From CAUVKI01 sp963552605 (lineage in GTDB: Bacteria > Bacillota > Clostridia > Tissierellales > Peptoniphilaceae): a stretch of DNA of 64,000 bases. Location: contig CAUVKI010000005.1 of the NCBI GenBank assembly GCA_963552605.1, positions 16,210 to 80,209 on the forward strand. The letters are read 5' to 3'. Positions 53,762-62,389 of this stretch are shown here, in pieces (positions within the stretch are counted from its first letter, which is position 1; every line of letters starts with the position of its first letter). The notes below the pieces were generated by a model, which searched no databases, was not told the origin of the DNA, and saw nothing but the letters and a program-made list of their open reading frames with translations. The position numbers and the translations under genes are program-made.

Positions 53762-54202
53762 ATGGGAATCGGTGTTTTTGGGATTGTTTACAAATTATTT
53801 TCGGGCGTTTTTACGGAATTGCCGTTCTGGTTTGCGTTGTTGTTTACCTTTTCCCTCATTGCGGTTTTGCTAGTATTCAAAGCCATTATATTTATGAGAA
53901 TGGGGGAGCCTGCGATTTTTGCCTTTGTTCCCATTTATAACGAATGGGTGTTGTATAAGAGGACGCTCGGAAACGGAGTTTTATCGCTTTTGCAGCTTGT
54001 GCCGATAGTGGGAATAATTATGCGCATTATTCAAAGAATGGAGATGGCAAAGGTGTTCGGCAAATCAGAGCTTGTGGGGGTGCTTTTGATTTTGTTTCCG
54101 GTTATAGGAGAGGCGTATTTGGTACTTAGCGAAGCTGAATATGAAGGTATGAGAACAAAAAGCTATTGGGACGAATTTTTGGATATTTTCAGAAGAAGAT
54201 AA
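53762..54202 (+). CDS. Small membrane protein, DUF5684-like
   Basis: A 146-aa protein with three to four membrane helices (about 20-45, 75-90, 100-120). The loop FAFVPIYNEWVLYKRTLG followed later by AKVFGKSELVGVLLILFPVIG matches the pattern of DUF5684 membrane proteins (FVPfYN, fGKs, LlPfi). ATG 53762 follows AAGGAGG. A terminator directly follows, so it is monocistronic. The function of this family is not established; some members sit beside signal peptidases or surface genes. It is close to the secreted-protein operon here, which may be coincidence. Confidence 0.7.
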   Translation: MGIGVFGIVYKLFSGVFTELPFWFALLFTFSLIAVLLVFKAIIFMRMGEPAIFAFVPIYNEWVLYKRTLGNGVLSLLQLVPIVGIIMRIIQRMEMAKVFGKSELVGVLLILFPVIGEAYLVLSEAEYEGMRTKSYWDEFLDIFRRR

Positions 54203-54209
54203 TTTTTAG

Positions 54210-54237
54210 GCTTTGCATTTTTATGCAGAGCTTTTTT
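54210..54237 (+). terminator. Intrinsic terminator after the DUF5684-like gene
   Basis: GCTTTGCAT (54210-54218) pairs with ATGCAGAGC (54223-54231), one wobble, then six T. Confidence 0.88.
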
Positions 54238-54256
54238 ATTAAAAAGGAGGAAAAAT

Positions 54257-54709
54257 TTGGCAGTAATTATTACAGCATTTCTTTTGGGAAGTGCTTATAA
54301 CTTCTTTAAGAGAAGCGGACAGTTTATAAAGGCAATAATTCCTCCCAAGAGAATGGCGATGATTATTATGGCTTTTTTGGGGGCGGCTTCAGCGGTGCTG
54401 TTTATTAAAGGTTTTTATTTGGTCTTAATTGTGATGTCGGGCTTTTGCTATTATATAACGGGGATTTTTTCAGAGGGACTTTCAGGCAAAGGGATAAGAG
54501 TATTCAGTTCGTTTACAATGCTTTCCCGCCTTGAGCCGTGGGGAAATGTTAAAAAAGCAAGCATAGATGTATATGACAAAGAGCATTATATCAAGCTTGG
54601 AATATACGGAGAAAAAATCGCATCCTTTCAATATTACAGCTCAAACGAACTCGAAAGAATTATAAAAATACTTGAGAATAATAAAATTGAAACAACGGTT
54701 TATAGGTAG
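54257..54709 (+). CDS. Small membrane protein of unknown function
   Basis: A 150-aa protein beginning at TTG 54257, 6 nt after AAGGAGG (54244-54250); no ATG fits better. Hydrophobic helices span about 1-12 and 32-72, followed by a soluble C-terminal part (about 75-150) with a short alpha/beta pattern that includes WGNVKKASIDVYDKEHY and ends in an ELERIIKILE helix. This resembles small PH-like or DUF5673-type membrane-associated domains, but I do not recognise a family with confidence. It follows a terminator, so it needs its own promoter, which I could not identify in the short gap. Confidence 0.6.
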   Translation: MAVIITAFLLGSAYNFFKRSGQFIKAIIPPKRMAMIIMAFLGAASAVLFIKGFYLVLIVMSGFCYYITGIFSEGLSGKGIRVFSSFTMLSRLEPWGNVKKASIDVYDKEHYIKLGIYGEKIASFQYYSSNELERIIKILENNKIETTVYR

Positions 54710-54754
54710 GGTCGAAAAAAAAACGCTTTTATTAAAATATTCTTTTAAAGCCGT

Positions 54755-54779
54755 AAAAAAACAGCCTCACTCGGCTGTT
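54755..54779 (-). terminator. Intrinsic terminator for the minus-strand Rpn genes
   Basis: Read on the minus strand, AACAGCC (54779-54773), loop, GGCTGTT (54766-54760), then a T run (A run 54755-54761 on the plus strand). It lies just downstream of the duplicated Rpn tail. Confidence 0.85.
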
Positions 54780-54788
54780 CTCTGTCTC

Positions 54789-55045
54789 TTAGTATAATCC
54801 CTCAACTTCTTTAAGCGAAAGTCCGGTTGCCGTTGCGATATCTTTCATAGCAAGTCCCAAAGTGATTAGCCGTTTAGCTATTTTTACCGAACTTTCTTTC
54901 ATACCTCTGTCCATACCCAAAAGAAGCCCTTCTTCTTTTCCTTTTTCCTCAAGCCTTTCCGCTAGGATTTGCATTTCTTTTGTTACGAATTCCATAGCTT
55001 CCTTATCCTCCTTTTCGGTTGAGGTCTTTATGAGTCTTACGGTTT
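54789..55045 (-). pseudogene. Duplicated 3' end of the adjacent Rpn-family gene
   Basis: Bases 54800-55045 repeat 55101-55370 of the neighbouring gene with few changes, except for a 24-bp (8-codon) shortening in the GKEEG repeat region. It encodes only the C-terminal tail (from MEFVTKEMQIL to EVEGLY), so the nuclease domain is absent. The copies are in direct orientation, 55 bp apart. It probably arose by a tandem duplication or by deletion between two former full copies. It could be translated from an internal ATG, but no ribosome site supports that. Confidence 0.8.
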
Positions 55046-55089
55046 ATCATCAACTGTACCTTTTCCGTTGTTATACCGTAGGAGTTAAA

Positions 55090-55983
55090 TCAATGTAAAG
55101 CCTCAACCTCTTTAAGCGAAAGTCCGGTTGCCGTTGCGATATCTTTCATAGCAAGTCCCAAAGTGATTAGCCGTTTAGCTATTTTTACTGAACTTTCTTT
55201 CATACCCCTGTCTATCCCTAAAAGGATTCCCTCTCCTATTCCTTCTTCTCTTCCTTCTTCTTTTCCTTTTTCCTCAAGCCTTTCAGCTAGGATTTGCATT
55301 TCTTTTGTTACGAATTCCATAGCTTCCTTATCCTCCTTTTCGGTTGAGGTCTTTATGAGTCTTACGGTTTCTCTAAAGACTTCATTCTTTATATTTCGGT
55401 AGTCTCTCATTAGAAAATCATTCAGCAGTTCCCTTACTTCTCCATCTTCTTTGGTTGCCCCGTTTACGAAGATTATTGTTTGTCGGTCTTTGAATAACTT
55501 GTGCGTATCGGTAAACATTCGCTTGATTGTGTAGACGGATTTTCCCTCTCCAAACGGATCCTTCTCCATTATAAAAATGGTGTAGAACTCGTGAATGTCT
55601 TTGAATTTCGTTCCGCTCTTTATTAAGTTGGCGTCCGATACGGAGCAGATATGTCTTGCTCTTAGAGGCAGCCATTCATCGGAGACTCTTTGTATTTCTA
55701 TTACGATTACTTTCCCGTCCCCTGTCTTTGCCAAGACATCTACTATTGCGGTTCTTCCTTGAGCATTGTCCATACTATATTGAGTTGAACTTTCCACCAC
55801 CTTTATTTGTTGTTTCAAAATGATGCTTACTAATACTTCTACACATCTGGGATTTTTAAATACCCATCTTGCGAGTGCATCGTCCATAATTCTGGAGCTG
55901 AGAAAAAATTCTTTTCCCACTTTTATAAGAGACATATTTTCCAATCCGAGTGCTTTTAAATCTATTTTCTTATTTTTTTTCAT
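55090..55983 (-). CDS. Rpn-family recombination-promoting nuclease / PD-(D/E)XK transposase-like protein
   Basis: A 297-aa protein starting at the ATG at 55983, with AAGGAGG upstream; the frame opens further, to 56055, but without a ribosome site. The N-terminal nuclease domain shows the PD-(D/E)XK pattern: RTAIVDVLAKTGDGKVIVIE followed by IQRV, with Asp in VDVL and Glu-x-Gln in IEIQ, as in Rpn proteins. A variable GKEEGREEGIGEG-type repeat and the VKIAKRLITLGLAMKDI tail follow. Rpn proteins promote RecA-independent recombination and behave as mobile-like multicopy genes. A tail copy lies directly downstream and another diverged tail at 5151-5424. Confidence 0.88.
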   Translation of the reverse strand: MKKNKKIDLKALGLENMSLIKVGKEFFLSSRIMDDALARWVFKNPRCVEVLVSIILKQQIKVVESSTQYSMDNAQGRTAIVDVLAKTGDGKVIVIEIQRVSDEWLPLRARHICSVSDANLIKSGTKFKDIHEFYTIFIMEKDPFGEGKSVYTIKRMFTDTHKLFKDRQTIIFVNGATKEDGEVRELLNDFLMRDYRNIKNEVFRETVRLIKTSTEKEDKEAMEFVTKEMQILAERLEEKGKEEGREEGIGEGILLGIDRGMKESSVKIAKRLITLGLAMKDIATATGLSLKEVEALH

Positions 55984-56005
55984 ATCGACAGCACCTCCTT
56001 GAAAG

Positions 56006-56014
56006 ATTATACCA
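56006..56014 (-). promoter_or_regulatory. Extended -10 promoter for the Rpn gene
   Basis: On the minus strand TG-G-TATAAT (TATAAT at 56011-56006), preceded by GTG, about 23 bp before the start codon. Confidence 0.6.
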
Positions 56015-56134
56015 CACGATTTGTTTTTAAGTAAGAATGCTTTTAAGCATTTCATATGTTGCGTGAATACGGTTCAAATGAACTCGAAGGCGGGATTGCA
56101 TTTCTCGGCTGCGCTTTGCAAAAATAAAAAAGGC

Positions 56135-56163
56135 TTGTCAAACAGTGTAAAATGTGGTATAAG
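56135..56163 (+). promoter_or_regulatory. Sigma-A promoter for the thioredoxin lipoprotein / opp genes
   Basis: TTGTCA (56135-56140) and TATAAG (56158-56163) with a 17-bp spacer and an extended TG-G. Confidence 0.7.
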
Positions 56164-56203
56164 GTAGTAGAAAGGAATAAAAATGAAGCAGGGAGGTGGT
56201 TGT

Positions 56204-56710
56204 ATGTGGAATAAATTATTGTTGTTTTTTCTTTTGGCGGCGGTGATTTTATCTGCCTGCAAGGAAAAAACTGATGGAGAAGCTAAAGTGCAGAAAGAGG
56301 CAGGTGTGGTTCACAAAACAAAGATGGTTGACCTTGAGAAGGAAGCGGCAATGGAGTTTTACTACGAAATTGTGGAGCATTTTGAAACGATAAGCATTGA
56401 GGATTTGCTTGAGAAAGTCTCAAATAACGAAACTTTTCTGGTTTACATAGGTTATGCTGAATGCCCCGATTGCAGGAGATTTGTTCCTATTCTGAACAAT
56501 GTGAGGGAAGAGCTGAAACTTGTGATCTTCTATGTTGACGGCTCTAAGAAGTCGGACGCTCTCACAGAGTTTTCCACTGCTTATGATATAAAATATGTTC
56601 CCGCTTTCGCCTCTGTGGTTGAGGGAAGGCTTGTAAATCTTGATGTTGGAGAGAGAGGCTATTCCGAGGCTTCCATCAAGGACAAGCTCAAGCAATTCAT
56701 AAATATCTAA
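56204..56710 (+). CDS. Thioredoxin-like lipoprotein (bacteriocin-accessory/PedC-like)
   Basis: A 168-aa exported lipoprotein. I start at ATG 56204 because GGGAGG (56191-56196) precedes it; an upstream ATG at 56183 lacks one. The signal peptide ends in the lipobox ILSAC (Cys19). The mature part has a thioredoxin fold with a CPDC redox pair (Cys87, Cys90) in YAECPDCRRFVP and the cis-Pro region YVPAFA. Such proteins reduce or form disulfides outside the membrane and are often annotated as bacteriocin transport accessory proteins. It sits 46 nt before oppA and may share its transcript; the OppA-OppB proteins contain cysteines, but a link is speculative. Confidence 0.82.
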   Translation: MWNKLLLFFLLAAVILSACKEKTDGEAKVQKEAGVVHKTKMVDLEKEAAMEFYYEIVEHFETISIEDLLEKVSNNETFLVYIGYAECPDCRRFVPILNNVREELKLVIFYVDGSKKSDALTEFSTAYDIKYVPAFASVVEGRLVNLDVGERGYSEASIKDKLKQFINI

Positions 56711-56711
56711 G

Positions 56712-56734
56712 TATATAGTGTTTTTCGCTATATA
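56712..56734 (+). promoter_or_regulatory. Hairpin between the thioredoxin lipoprotein and oppA
   Basis: TATATAGTG (56712-56720) pairs with CGCTATATA (56726-56734) through one wobble around a TTTTT loop. No T-tract follows, so it is not a terminator; it could be an operator, or could stabilise or process the mRNA ahead of oppA. Confidence 0.5.
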
Positions 56735-56756
56735 AAAAACAAAAAGGAGGAAGCAC

Positions 56757-58823
56757 ATGAAGAGAAAATTGGCGTTGTTGTTGGCCATCGCAATGCTTGT
56801 CATCACGCTTTCGGCGTGTGGAGGAGATAGCAAGCAGGACGGGCAACCTGAGGGCAACAAGCAACAGGAGGAAAAAAAGGGTGAGGGCGGCGACGATAAA
56901 GGCGCCGAGGACAAAGAAGGAGACTCCGACAGCGGACTTATCCCCGCGGATTCGGAAGTGAAGGATTGGGTTACTTCGTCGAGTCAATTCCCCGAAACTT
57001 GGGATTATGTCTGCACCGCAAAGAATTCGGATTCTCAATGGCTTGCGAATATGGTGGACGGGTTGCTTGAGAACGACAGATACGGAAAATTCGTTCCCTG
57101 CCTTGCGGAGTCTTGGGACTCTAACGATGACAAGACCGTTTGGACTTTCCATCTTCGCCCGAATGTGAAGTGGGTTACCAACACCGGAGATGAATTTGCC
57201 ACCCTAACGGCGGACGACTTCGTGACCGGTCTTAGACACGCTGCGGAATTCAAATCCGAGGCGAACAGCATTCTTCAAGGTATGGTGAAGGGCTATTCGG
57301 AATACTTGGGAAGCGACTTCTCGGACGAAGCTTTTGAAAAAGTCGGGGTAAAGGCGCTTGATGAGCTTACCGTTGAGTACACTTTGGAAAAACCGATTCC
57401 CTACTTCTTCACCATTACTACTTATTCGATCCTAAACCCCATTAACCGTGAGTTCCTTGAGGGTAAGGGAGAGGGTTGTGCATTGGGAAAACCCGATGAT
57501 GATAAGTGCGACTTCGGCTCATTAAAGCTTGATTCAATCCTTTATAACGGCGGGTTTATTTTGGAATCGCATGATGACAAGTCGCAAATGACTTTCAAGA
57601 AAAATCCGGATTATTGGGACGCCGAGCATATTTACTTGGACAGCGCGAAAATAATCTATGATGACGGACAGGATCCTTATTCTTCAATCAAGGGCTTTGA
57701 GAACGGCACTTATTCAAAAGCTGCGCTTCGCACAAGCTGGGAGGATTATGAGACATATCTTGAGAAGTATAAGGACAATGTCTACTTTGACCGTGCAAAC
57801 AGCACAGTTTTCGGAATCATCTGGAACTTCAACCGAAAGACTTTCAAAGAGACCAACTATGCAAGTGATAAGGCTTTGAGAGAGAATACTCGCAAGGCGG
57901 TTCTCAATGAGAATTTCAGAAAGGCAATGAGAGCTGCAAACGACACTCTTGCAAAGCTTTCGACGATAGCACCCGAGGGAGTGGCAAAGGCTATGCTCAG
58001 AAGTGTCAACAACTTCCCTGCTGCGGGAACGACTTCGGACGGGACGGTTTATTATGACTTGGTGAGCCAAGAGTATGAAAAGCTCACAGGGGAAAAACTT
58101 AACTTCAATGACGGAGAACAGCCTTTCTTAAGCAAGGAAAAGACTCTTGAGTATATTGAGAAAGCCAAAGCCGAGGGAATACAGTTCCCCGTGCATTTGG
58201 ATATGCTCGTTGACGAAACCAGCGACGCTCTTACAAAAGAGGCTCAATCAATGAAGAAGTCTGTGGACGAAAACAGTGACGGACAAATTATTATTGAATT
58301 GGTTAAGAGATCACAGGATACCGTTGAGAGCATTGCTTATCGTGAGTCGGATCCCGCAAAGATGGACTATGACATTTCGACTTTCTCGGGTTGGGGACCT
58401 GACTATATGGATCCCAAGACCTTTGTTGACATCTACTCCCCGACCACCGGCTACTATATGGGACCGTGCGGATTGGGAACGGTTGACAGTAAGGGAGAAA
58501 TCCTTGAAAAGGAAATCAAAGAGACTGTGGGACTTATGGAATATGAGAAGCTATACAGGGAAGCGGATGAGATTGTGGACGACTTGGACGCTCGTTATAG
58601 AGCATTTGCAGCCTGCGATGCCAAGCTGCTTGAAAAGTGCATATTCATTCCCCAACAAATGCAAAGAAGGTCTCAGGTTATATCAAAGACCGTGCCTTTC
58701 TCAATTCCTTATTCCGATGCCGGTAATTCCGAGTATAAGTGGAAGGGATTGGTAATTTTAAAAAATATCATCACTACAAAGATGAGAGATGCCATATATC
58801 AGGACTTTATAAATCATCAGTAG
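56757..58823 (+). CDS. oppA: Oligopeptide ABC transporter substrate-binding lipoprotein
   Basis: An extracellular lipoprotein (688 aa) that captures peptides for import. The ATG at 56757 follows AAAGGAGG. The signal peptide ends in lipobox LSAC with Cys21, followed by an acidic/Gly-rich flexible linker (about 22-60). The SBP_bac_5 domain then runs to the end, with typical blocks (VTSSSQFPETWDYVC, GLLENDRYGKFVPCLAESW, VWTFHLRPNVKW with adjacent TADDFV, KNPDYWD). Its length and the linker match streptococcal AmiA/AliA-type receptors. A terminator-like hairpin before oppB probably keeps receptor levels above the permease. Confidence 0.93.
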   Translation: MKRKLALLLAIAMLVITLSACGGDSKQDGQPEGNKQQEEKKGEGGDDKGAEDKEGDSDSGLIPADSEVKDWVTSSSQFPETWDYVCTAKNSDSQWLANMVDGLLENDRYGKFVPCLAESWDSNDDKTVWTFHLRPNVKWVTNTGDEFATLTADDFVTGLRHAAEFKSEANSILQGMVKGYSEYLGSDFSDEAFEKVGVKALDELTVEYTLEKPIPYFFTITTYSILNPINREFLEGKGEGCALGKPDDDKCDFGSLKLDSILYNGGFILESHDDKSQMTFKKNPDYWDAEHIYLDSAKIIYDDGQDPYSSIKGFENGTYSKAALRTSWEDYETYLEKYKDNVYFDRANSTVFGIIWNFNRKTFKETNYASDKALRENTRKAVLNENFRKAMRAANDTLAKLSTIAPEGVAKAMLRSVNNFPAAGTTSDGTVYYDLVSQEYEKLTGEKLNFNDGEQPFLSKEKTLEYIEKAKAEGIQFPVHLDMLVDETSDALTKEAQSMKKSVDENSDGQIIIELVKRSQDTVESIAYRESDPAKMDYDISTFSGWGPDYMDPKTFVDIYSPTTGYYMGPCGLGTVDSKGEILEKEIKETVGLMEYEKLYREADEIVDDLDARYRAFAACDAKLLEKCIFIPQQMQRRSQVISKTVPFSIPYSDAGNSEYKWKGLVILKNIITTKMRDAIYQDFINHQ

Positions 58824-58828
58824 ACTAA

Positions 58829-58870
58829 GAGGGAGGGGGCTTCGGGTTGATACTCAGCCCCTCTTTTTTT
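58829..58870 (+). terminator. Intrinsic (probably leaky) terminator between oppA and oppB
   Basis: GAGGGGGC (58833-58840) pairs with GCCCCTC (58857-58863) across a 16-nt loop, followed by T7 to 58870. The downstream oppB has no obvious separate promoter. Confidence 0.75.
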
Positions 58871-58889
58871 ATAAATTAAGGAGGATTTC

Positions 58890-60377
58890 ATGAAAAAGTA
58901 TATTGCGGTTCGTCTGCTGAGATCTCTGATATCCGTTTTCTTAGTTGTGGCATGTGTGGTTGCGATTGTATTCAAGCTTGTGCCGACGACCCGAGCGTTT
59001 CAGAAAGACGCCACCTATAAGAAGATAAAGGGAAACACCAAAATCGTCTATGAGTACAGTAAACTTGAGGACTTGGGATACTTGGATTATGTGTCTATGG
59101 CGGATATGTGCGCCGAAAAATCCGATGATGTGAAAGGCTGCCTTATCGGAGGGTCGGACGAACAAAAAGAGGTTATAGAGGCTTACGAAAAATCGGGATA
59201 TTCAATAAAGGAGCTGACGGAATATGACGATCTTCAAGGCGGAAAGTTCGCCTATCGCTATTATTCCGTGCCGGAGCTTGTTGTGAGATTTTTTAAGAGA
59301 TTATTCGTGTTTGACGGTCCGAATAAGGTGCCTGAAGATAGGTGGCCCGAGGGGGTTCAGAGGGGGATTTCGGTTGAGAAGGGACCTAATGGAATTCCGG
59401 CTTTGGCTTGTTCGGGGTGCGTGCATAAGTATCTTCTTTATGTAGACGGGAAATTTCCGTTTCTTCATCAAAACTTTTTGAACCTTGAGTTCGGAGAATC
59501 TTTCCCTACTCATGCCGGTCTTCAGACTACGGAGGTTATAATGCGGGGTCAAGGCTCCATGAAAAAGAAGGAGCAGCTTTTTGAAACCGGACAGACCATA
59601 AATTCTCCCGTACTCCAATATACCAGAGAGTTCAAAGACAAACCCGACTCCTTGGATAAGAAACGCTATAATGACAACTATGCAAAGACTCAAAATCAGA
59701 TGGACGCTCCCAGTATGGTATCGGTGTCTTATATCTTCGGAGTGCTTTCGGTTATACTTGCTTATCTCCTTGCGCTGCCGGCAGGCGTAATTATGGCGAG
59801 AAATAAGGGGAAATTTGCGGATAAACTCGGAATAGTTTATATCAACCTGCTTATTTCGGTGCCGTCGCTTGCATTTATCTTTTTCATGAAGTTCATAGGG
59901 AACAAGTTGGGTTTTCCCGACACTTTCCCTCAATTGGGTTTTCATAACATAAAATCCTATGTAATGCCCACAATAATCCTCGCTCTTATGAGCACTCCGT
60001 CAATTATGATGTGGGTACGTCGCTTTATGGTGGATCAATCCACTGCGGATTATGTTAAGTTTGCAAAGGCAAAAGGACTTTCCAAGAGTGAGATTTCCAA
60101 AAATCACATCTTTAAGAATGCGGTTATTCCGATTGTAAACGGAATTCCCTCGTCAATAATCTTGGCAATTTCCGGTGCGGTTATAACGGAGACGATTTTT
60201 GCAACCCCCGGAATGGGAAAAATGCTTCCCGATGCGATTTCCGTAGTCAATAACAATATGGTTATCACCTTGACCTTTATCTTCACCGCTCTTTCTATAT
60301 TTTCGGTGCTTTTGGGAGATGTGCTGATGACCGTTGTAGATCCGAGAATCCAGCTTAGTGCAAAGAAAGGAGAGTAG
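58890..60377 (+). CDS. oppB: Oligopeptide ABC transporter permease (AmiC/OppB type)
   Basis: One of two membrane subunits of the importer. At 495 aa it is much longer than classical OppB (about 306) but matches streptococcal AmiC (about 498): after the first helix (10-30) there is a roughly 240-residue extracellular insert (about 32-275), then five helices. The EAA loop (KFAKAKGLSKSEISKNHIFKN) that contacts the ATPase is clear. The insert holds a CSGC pair, a possible target of the nearby thioredoxin lipoprotein. ATG 58890 follows AAGGAGG. oppC follows after 2 nt. Confidence 0.93.
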   Translation: MKKYIAVRLLRSLISVFLVVACVVAIVFKLVPTTRAFQKDATYKKIKGNTKIVYEYSKLEDLGYLDYVSMADMCAEKSDDVKGCLIGGSDEQKEVIEAYEKSGYSIKELTEYDDLQGGKFAYRYYSVPELVVRFFKRLFVFDGPNKVPEDRWPEGVQRGISVEKGPNGIPALACSGCVHKYLLYVDGKFPFLHQNFLNLEFGESFPTHAGLQTTEVIMRGQGSMKKKEQLFETGQTINSPVLQYTREFKDKPDSLDKKRYNDNYAKTQNQMDAPSMVSVSYIFGVLSVILAYLLALPAGVIMARNKGKFADKLGIVYINLLISVPSLAFIFFMKFIGNKLGFPDTFPQLGFHNIKSYVMPTIILALMSTPSIMMWVRRFMVDQSTADYVKFAKAKGLSKSEISKNHIFKNAVIPIVNGIPSSIILAISGAVITETIFATPGMGKMLPDAISVVNNNMVITLTFIFTALSIFSVLLGDVLMTVVDPRIQLSAKKGE

Positions 60378-60379
60378 GA

Positions 60380-61309
60380 ATGGAACAGAAAACGGACGAC
60401 AGATTTTCCTTTCAGAAACTTGATGACACCGCCTCGGAGGTAATTGCAGCACCGGAGTATTCTTATTGGAAAAGCGTATTCAGGAGCTTTTTTGCTTCAA
60501 AAGCGGCTATATTTATGCTTATTGTATTCTTAATCGTAATAGGAATGAGCGTATTTCAACCGCTTATTTCGGGATATGACCACTCAAACATCGAGCATAT
60601 AAACGATAAAAGTCAGTGGTTTTTAAGACCTTCGGCAAAGCACATATTCGGCACCGACGAAGTGGGAAGAGATATGTTTTCGGTGGTTTGGTCGGGTGCA
60701 AGAACAAGTCTTTTCATTGCGGTAGTGGCAACTGCAATTACGACAATTGTCGGCGTGATTGTGGGAATGTGGTGGGGCTTTTCAAAAAAAGTCGATATGG
60801 TAATGATAGAAGTCTACAATGTCATTGCAAATATTCCGTTCACCCTCATAGTTATGGTGCTTGCATTTGCTTTTGACTCGGGTATTCCTCAGCTTATCTT
60901 TGCTCTAAGCTGCACCTCGTGGATTGGAACCGCCTTTTTCATAAGGGTGCAGGTTATGATTATAAGAGATCGTGAGTATAACTTGGCGTCAAAGTGCCTT
61001 GGAACTCCTACCGGAAAGATCATAAGAAATAATATACTTCCTTATTTGATTTCTGTAATAGTTACGGTTATTTCAAGAGACGTGCCGAGTTTCATTTCAT
61101 ATGAGGTGTTCCTTTCCTATATCGGAGTCGGATTGTCACAGGATATAGCCTCTCTTGGCAGAGTGGTAAGACAGGGGTCTTTATATATGCAGTCCGCACC
61201 TTATTTGTTCGTAATTCCGGTTTCGGTTGCGGCGATCATATCCGTATCTCTCTATATAGTGGGTCAGACCCTTGCGGATGCGTCAGATCCCAGAAACCAT
61301 ATGCTTTAG
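60380..61309 (+). CDS. oppC: Oligopeptide ABC transporter permease (OppC/AmiD type)
   Basis: The second membrane subunit, 309 aa, with six helices. An N-terminal cytoplasmic segment precedes helix 1 (about 45-65); the HIFGTDEVGRDMFS block is the OppC family mark, and the coupling loop is SKCLGTPTGKIIRNNILPYL. The start at 60380 follows GGAG in the last codons of oppB. It acts with oppB and the two ATPases that follow. Normal length for the family (AmiD about 308). Confidence 0.94.
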   Translation: MEQKTDDRFSFQKLDDTASEVIAAPEYSYWKSVFRSFFASKAAIFMLIVFLIVIGMSVFQPLISGYDHSNIEHINDKSQWFLRPSAKHIFGTDEVGRDMFSVVWSGARTSLFIAVVATAITTIVGVIVGMWWGFSKKVDMVMIEVYNVIANIPFTLIVMVLAFAFDSGIPQLIFALSCTSWIGTAFFIRVQVMIIRDREYNLASKCLGTPTGKIIRNNILPYLISVIVTVISRDVPSFISYEVFLSYIGVGLSQDIASLGRVVRQGSLYMQSAPYLFVIPVSVAAIISVSLYIVGQTLADASDPRNHML

Positions 61310-61318
61310 GAGGATTGT

Positions 61319-62389
61319 ATGTCTGAAAAAATTCTAAAGGTGAAGGATTTGGAAGTGAAATTTAAGGTCAGAGACAGAGAGCTTACCGCTATTAGGGGAA
61401 TCACTATGGATTTTGATGAAAACAAGGTGGTGGCTATCGTAGGAGAGTCCGGTTCCGGAAAGTCGGTTTTCACCAAGACTTTCACGGGTATGCTTGAAAC
61501 CAACGGAAGAATTTCCCAAGGCGAGGTCTGGTTTGAGGGGGAAGATCTCTCAAAAATCGGTTCTGAAGATAAGCATTGGGAGCAAATTAGGGGAAGAAAA
61601 ATCGCGACCGTTTTCCAAGACCCGATGACCTCTCTTAATCCCGTAAGAACCATAGGTTATCAAATTTCGGAGGTAATTATAAAGCATCAGGGAAAATCCA
61701 AGGAAGAAGCTAAAAAATTGGCGATTGAGCTTATGACCAAAGTAGGCATTCCCGAAGCCGAAGTGAGATATGACGAGTATCCCTTTATGTACTCCGGAGG
61801 AATGAGACAGAGAATTGTAATAGCTATTGCACTTGCGTGCAGACCCAAGGTTCTTATATGCGACGAGCCCACAACTGCACTTGATGTTACAATCCAAGCG
61901 CAAATTATAAGGCTCATAAAGGATTTGGCTTTGGAATACGGTTTCACCACGATTTATATAACGCACGATTTGGGGGTTGTTGCGAATGTTGCCGATATAG
62001 TTGCGGTGATGTATGCGGGACAGGTGATTGAGTACGGCACGGTTGAAGAAATATTTTACGACCCCAAACACCCTTACACATGGGGACTTCTAAGTTCTCT
62101 TCCCCAACTTGGGGATAAGGGAGATAAGCTTTTTGCGATTAAAGGCACTCCTCCGTCGTTATTCCAAAAAATTGTGGGAGATGCGTTTGCGCCCAGAAGC
62201 GAATATTCTATGAAGATAGATTTTGAAGAAGAACCGCCTATGTTTAAAGTTTCGGATACGCATTTCGCAAAAACTTGGCTCTTAGATCCGAGAGCTCCGA
62301 AAGTGGAAAAACCCTCCGCAATTCAGAACTTACACGAGAAAATGCTCGCTCTTACGAGCAAGGGAGGTGTTTACAGTGTCAGACAATAG
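61319..62389 (+). CDS. oppD: Oligopeptide ABC transporter ATPase OppD/AmiE
   Basis: One of the two ATPases that power peptide import; 356 aa. Walker A GESGSGKS, Q-loop FQDPMTSLNP, signature YSGGMRQR, Walker B ICDEPTTALD and the H-loop THDLG are all present. The C-terminal oligopeptide-transporter domain follows (GTPPSLFQKI region); its usual cysteine cluster is not seen. ATG 61319 follows GGAGG. Its 3' end overlaps the oppF start by 14 nt, so the two ATPases are translated together. Confidence 0.95.
   Translation: MSEKILKVKDLEVKFKVRDRELTAIRGITMDFDENKVVAIVGESGSGKSVFTKTFTGMLETNGRISQGEVWFEGEDLSKIGSEDKHWEQIRGRKIATVFQDPMTSLNPVRTIGYQISEVIIKHQGKSKEEAKKLAIELMTKVGIPEAEVRYDEYPFMYSGGMRQRIVIAIALACRPKVLICDEPTTALDVTIQAQIIRLIKDLALEYGFTTIYITHDLGVVANVADIVAVMYAGQVIEYGTVEEIFYDPKHPYTWGLLSSLPQLGDKGDKLFAIKGTPPSLFQKIVGDAFAPRSEYSMKIDFEEEPPMFKVSDTHFAKTWLLDPRAPKVEKPSAIQNLHEKMLALTSKGGVYSVRQ

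Noticed and set aside
61550..62071. Antisense frame inside oppD
   Set aside because: It lies wholly inside a recognisable ATPase gene and has no supporting signals.
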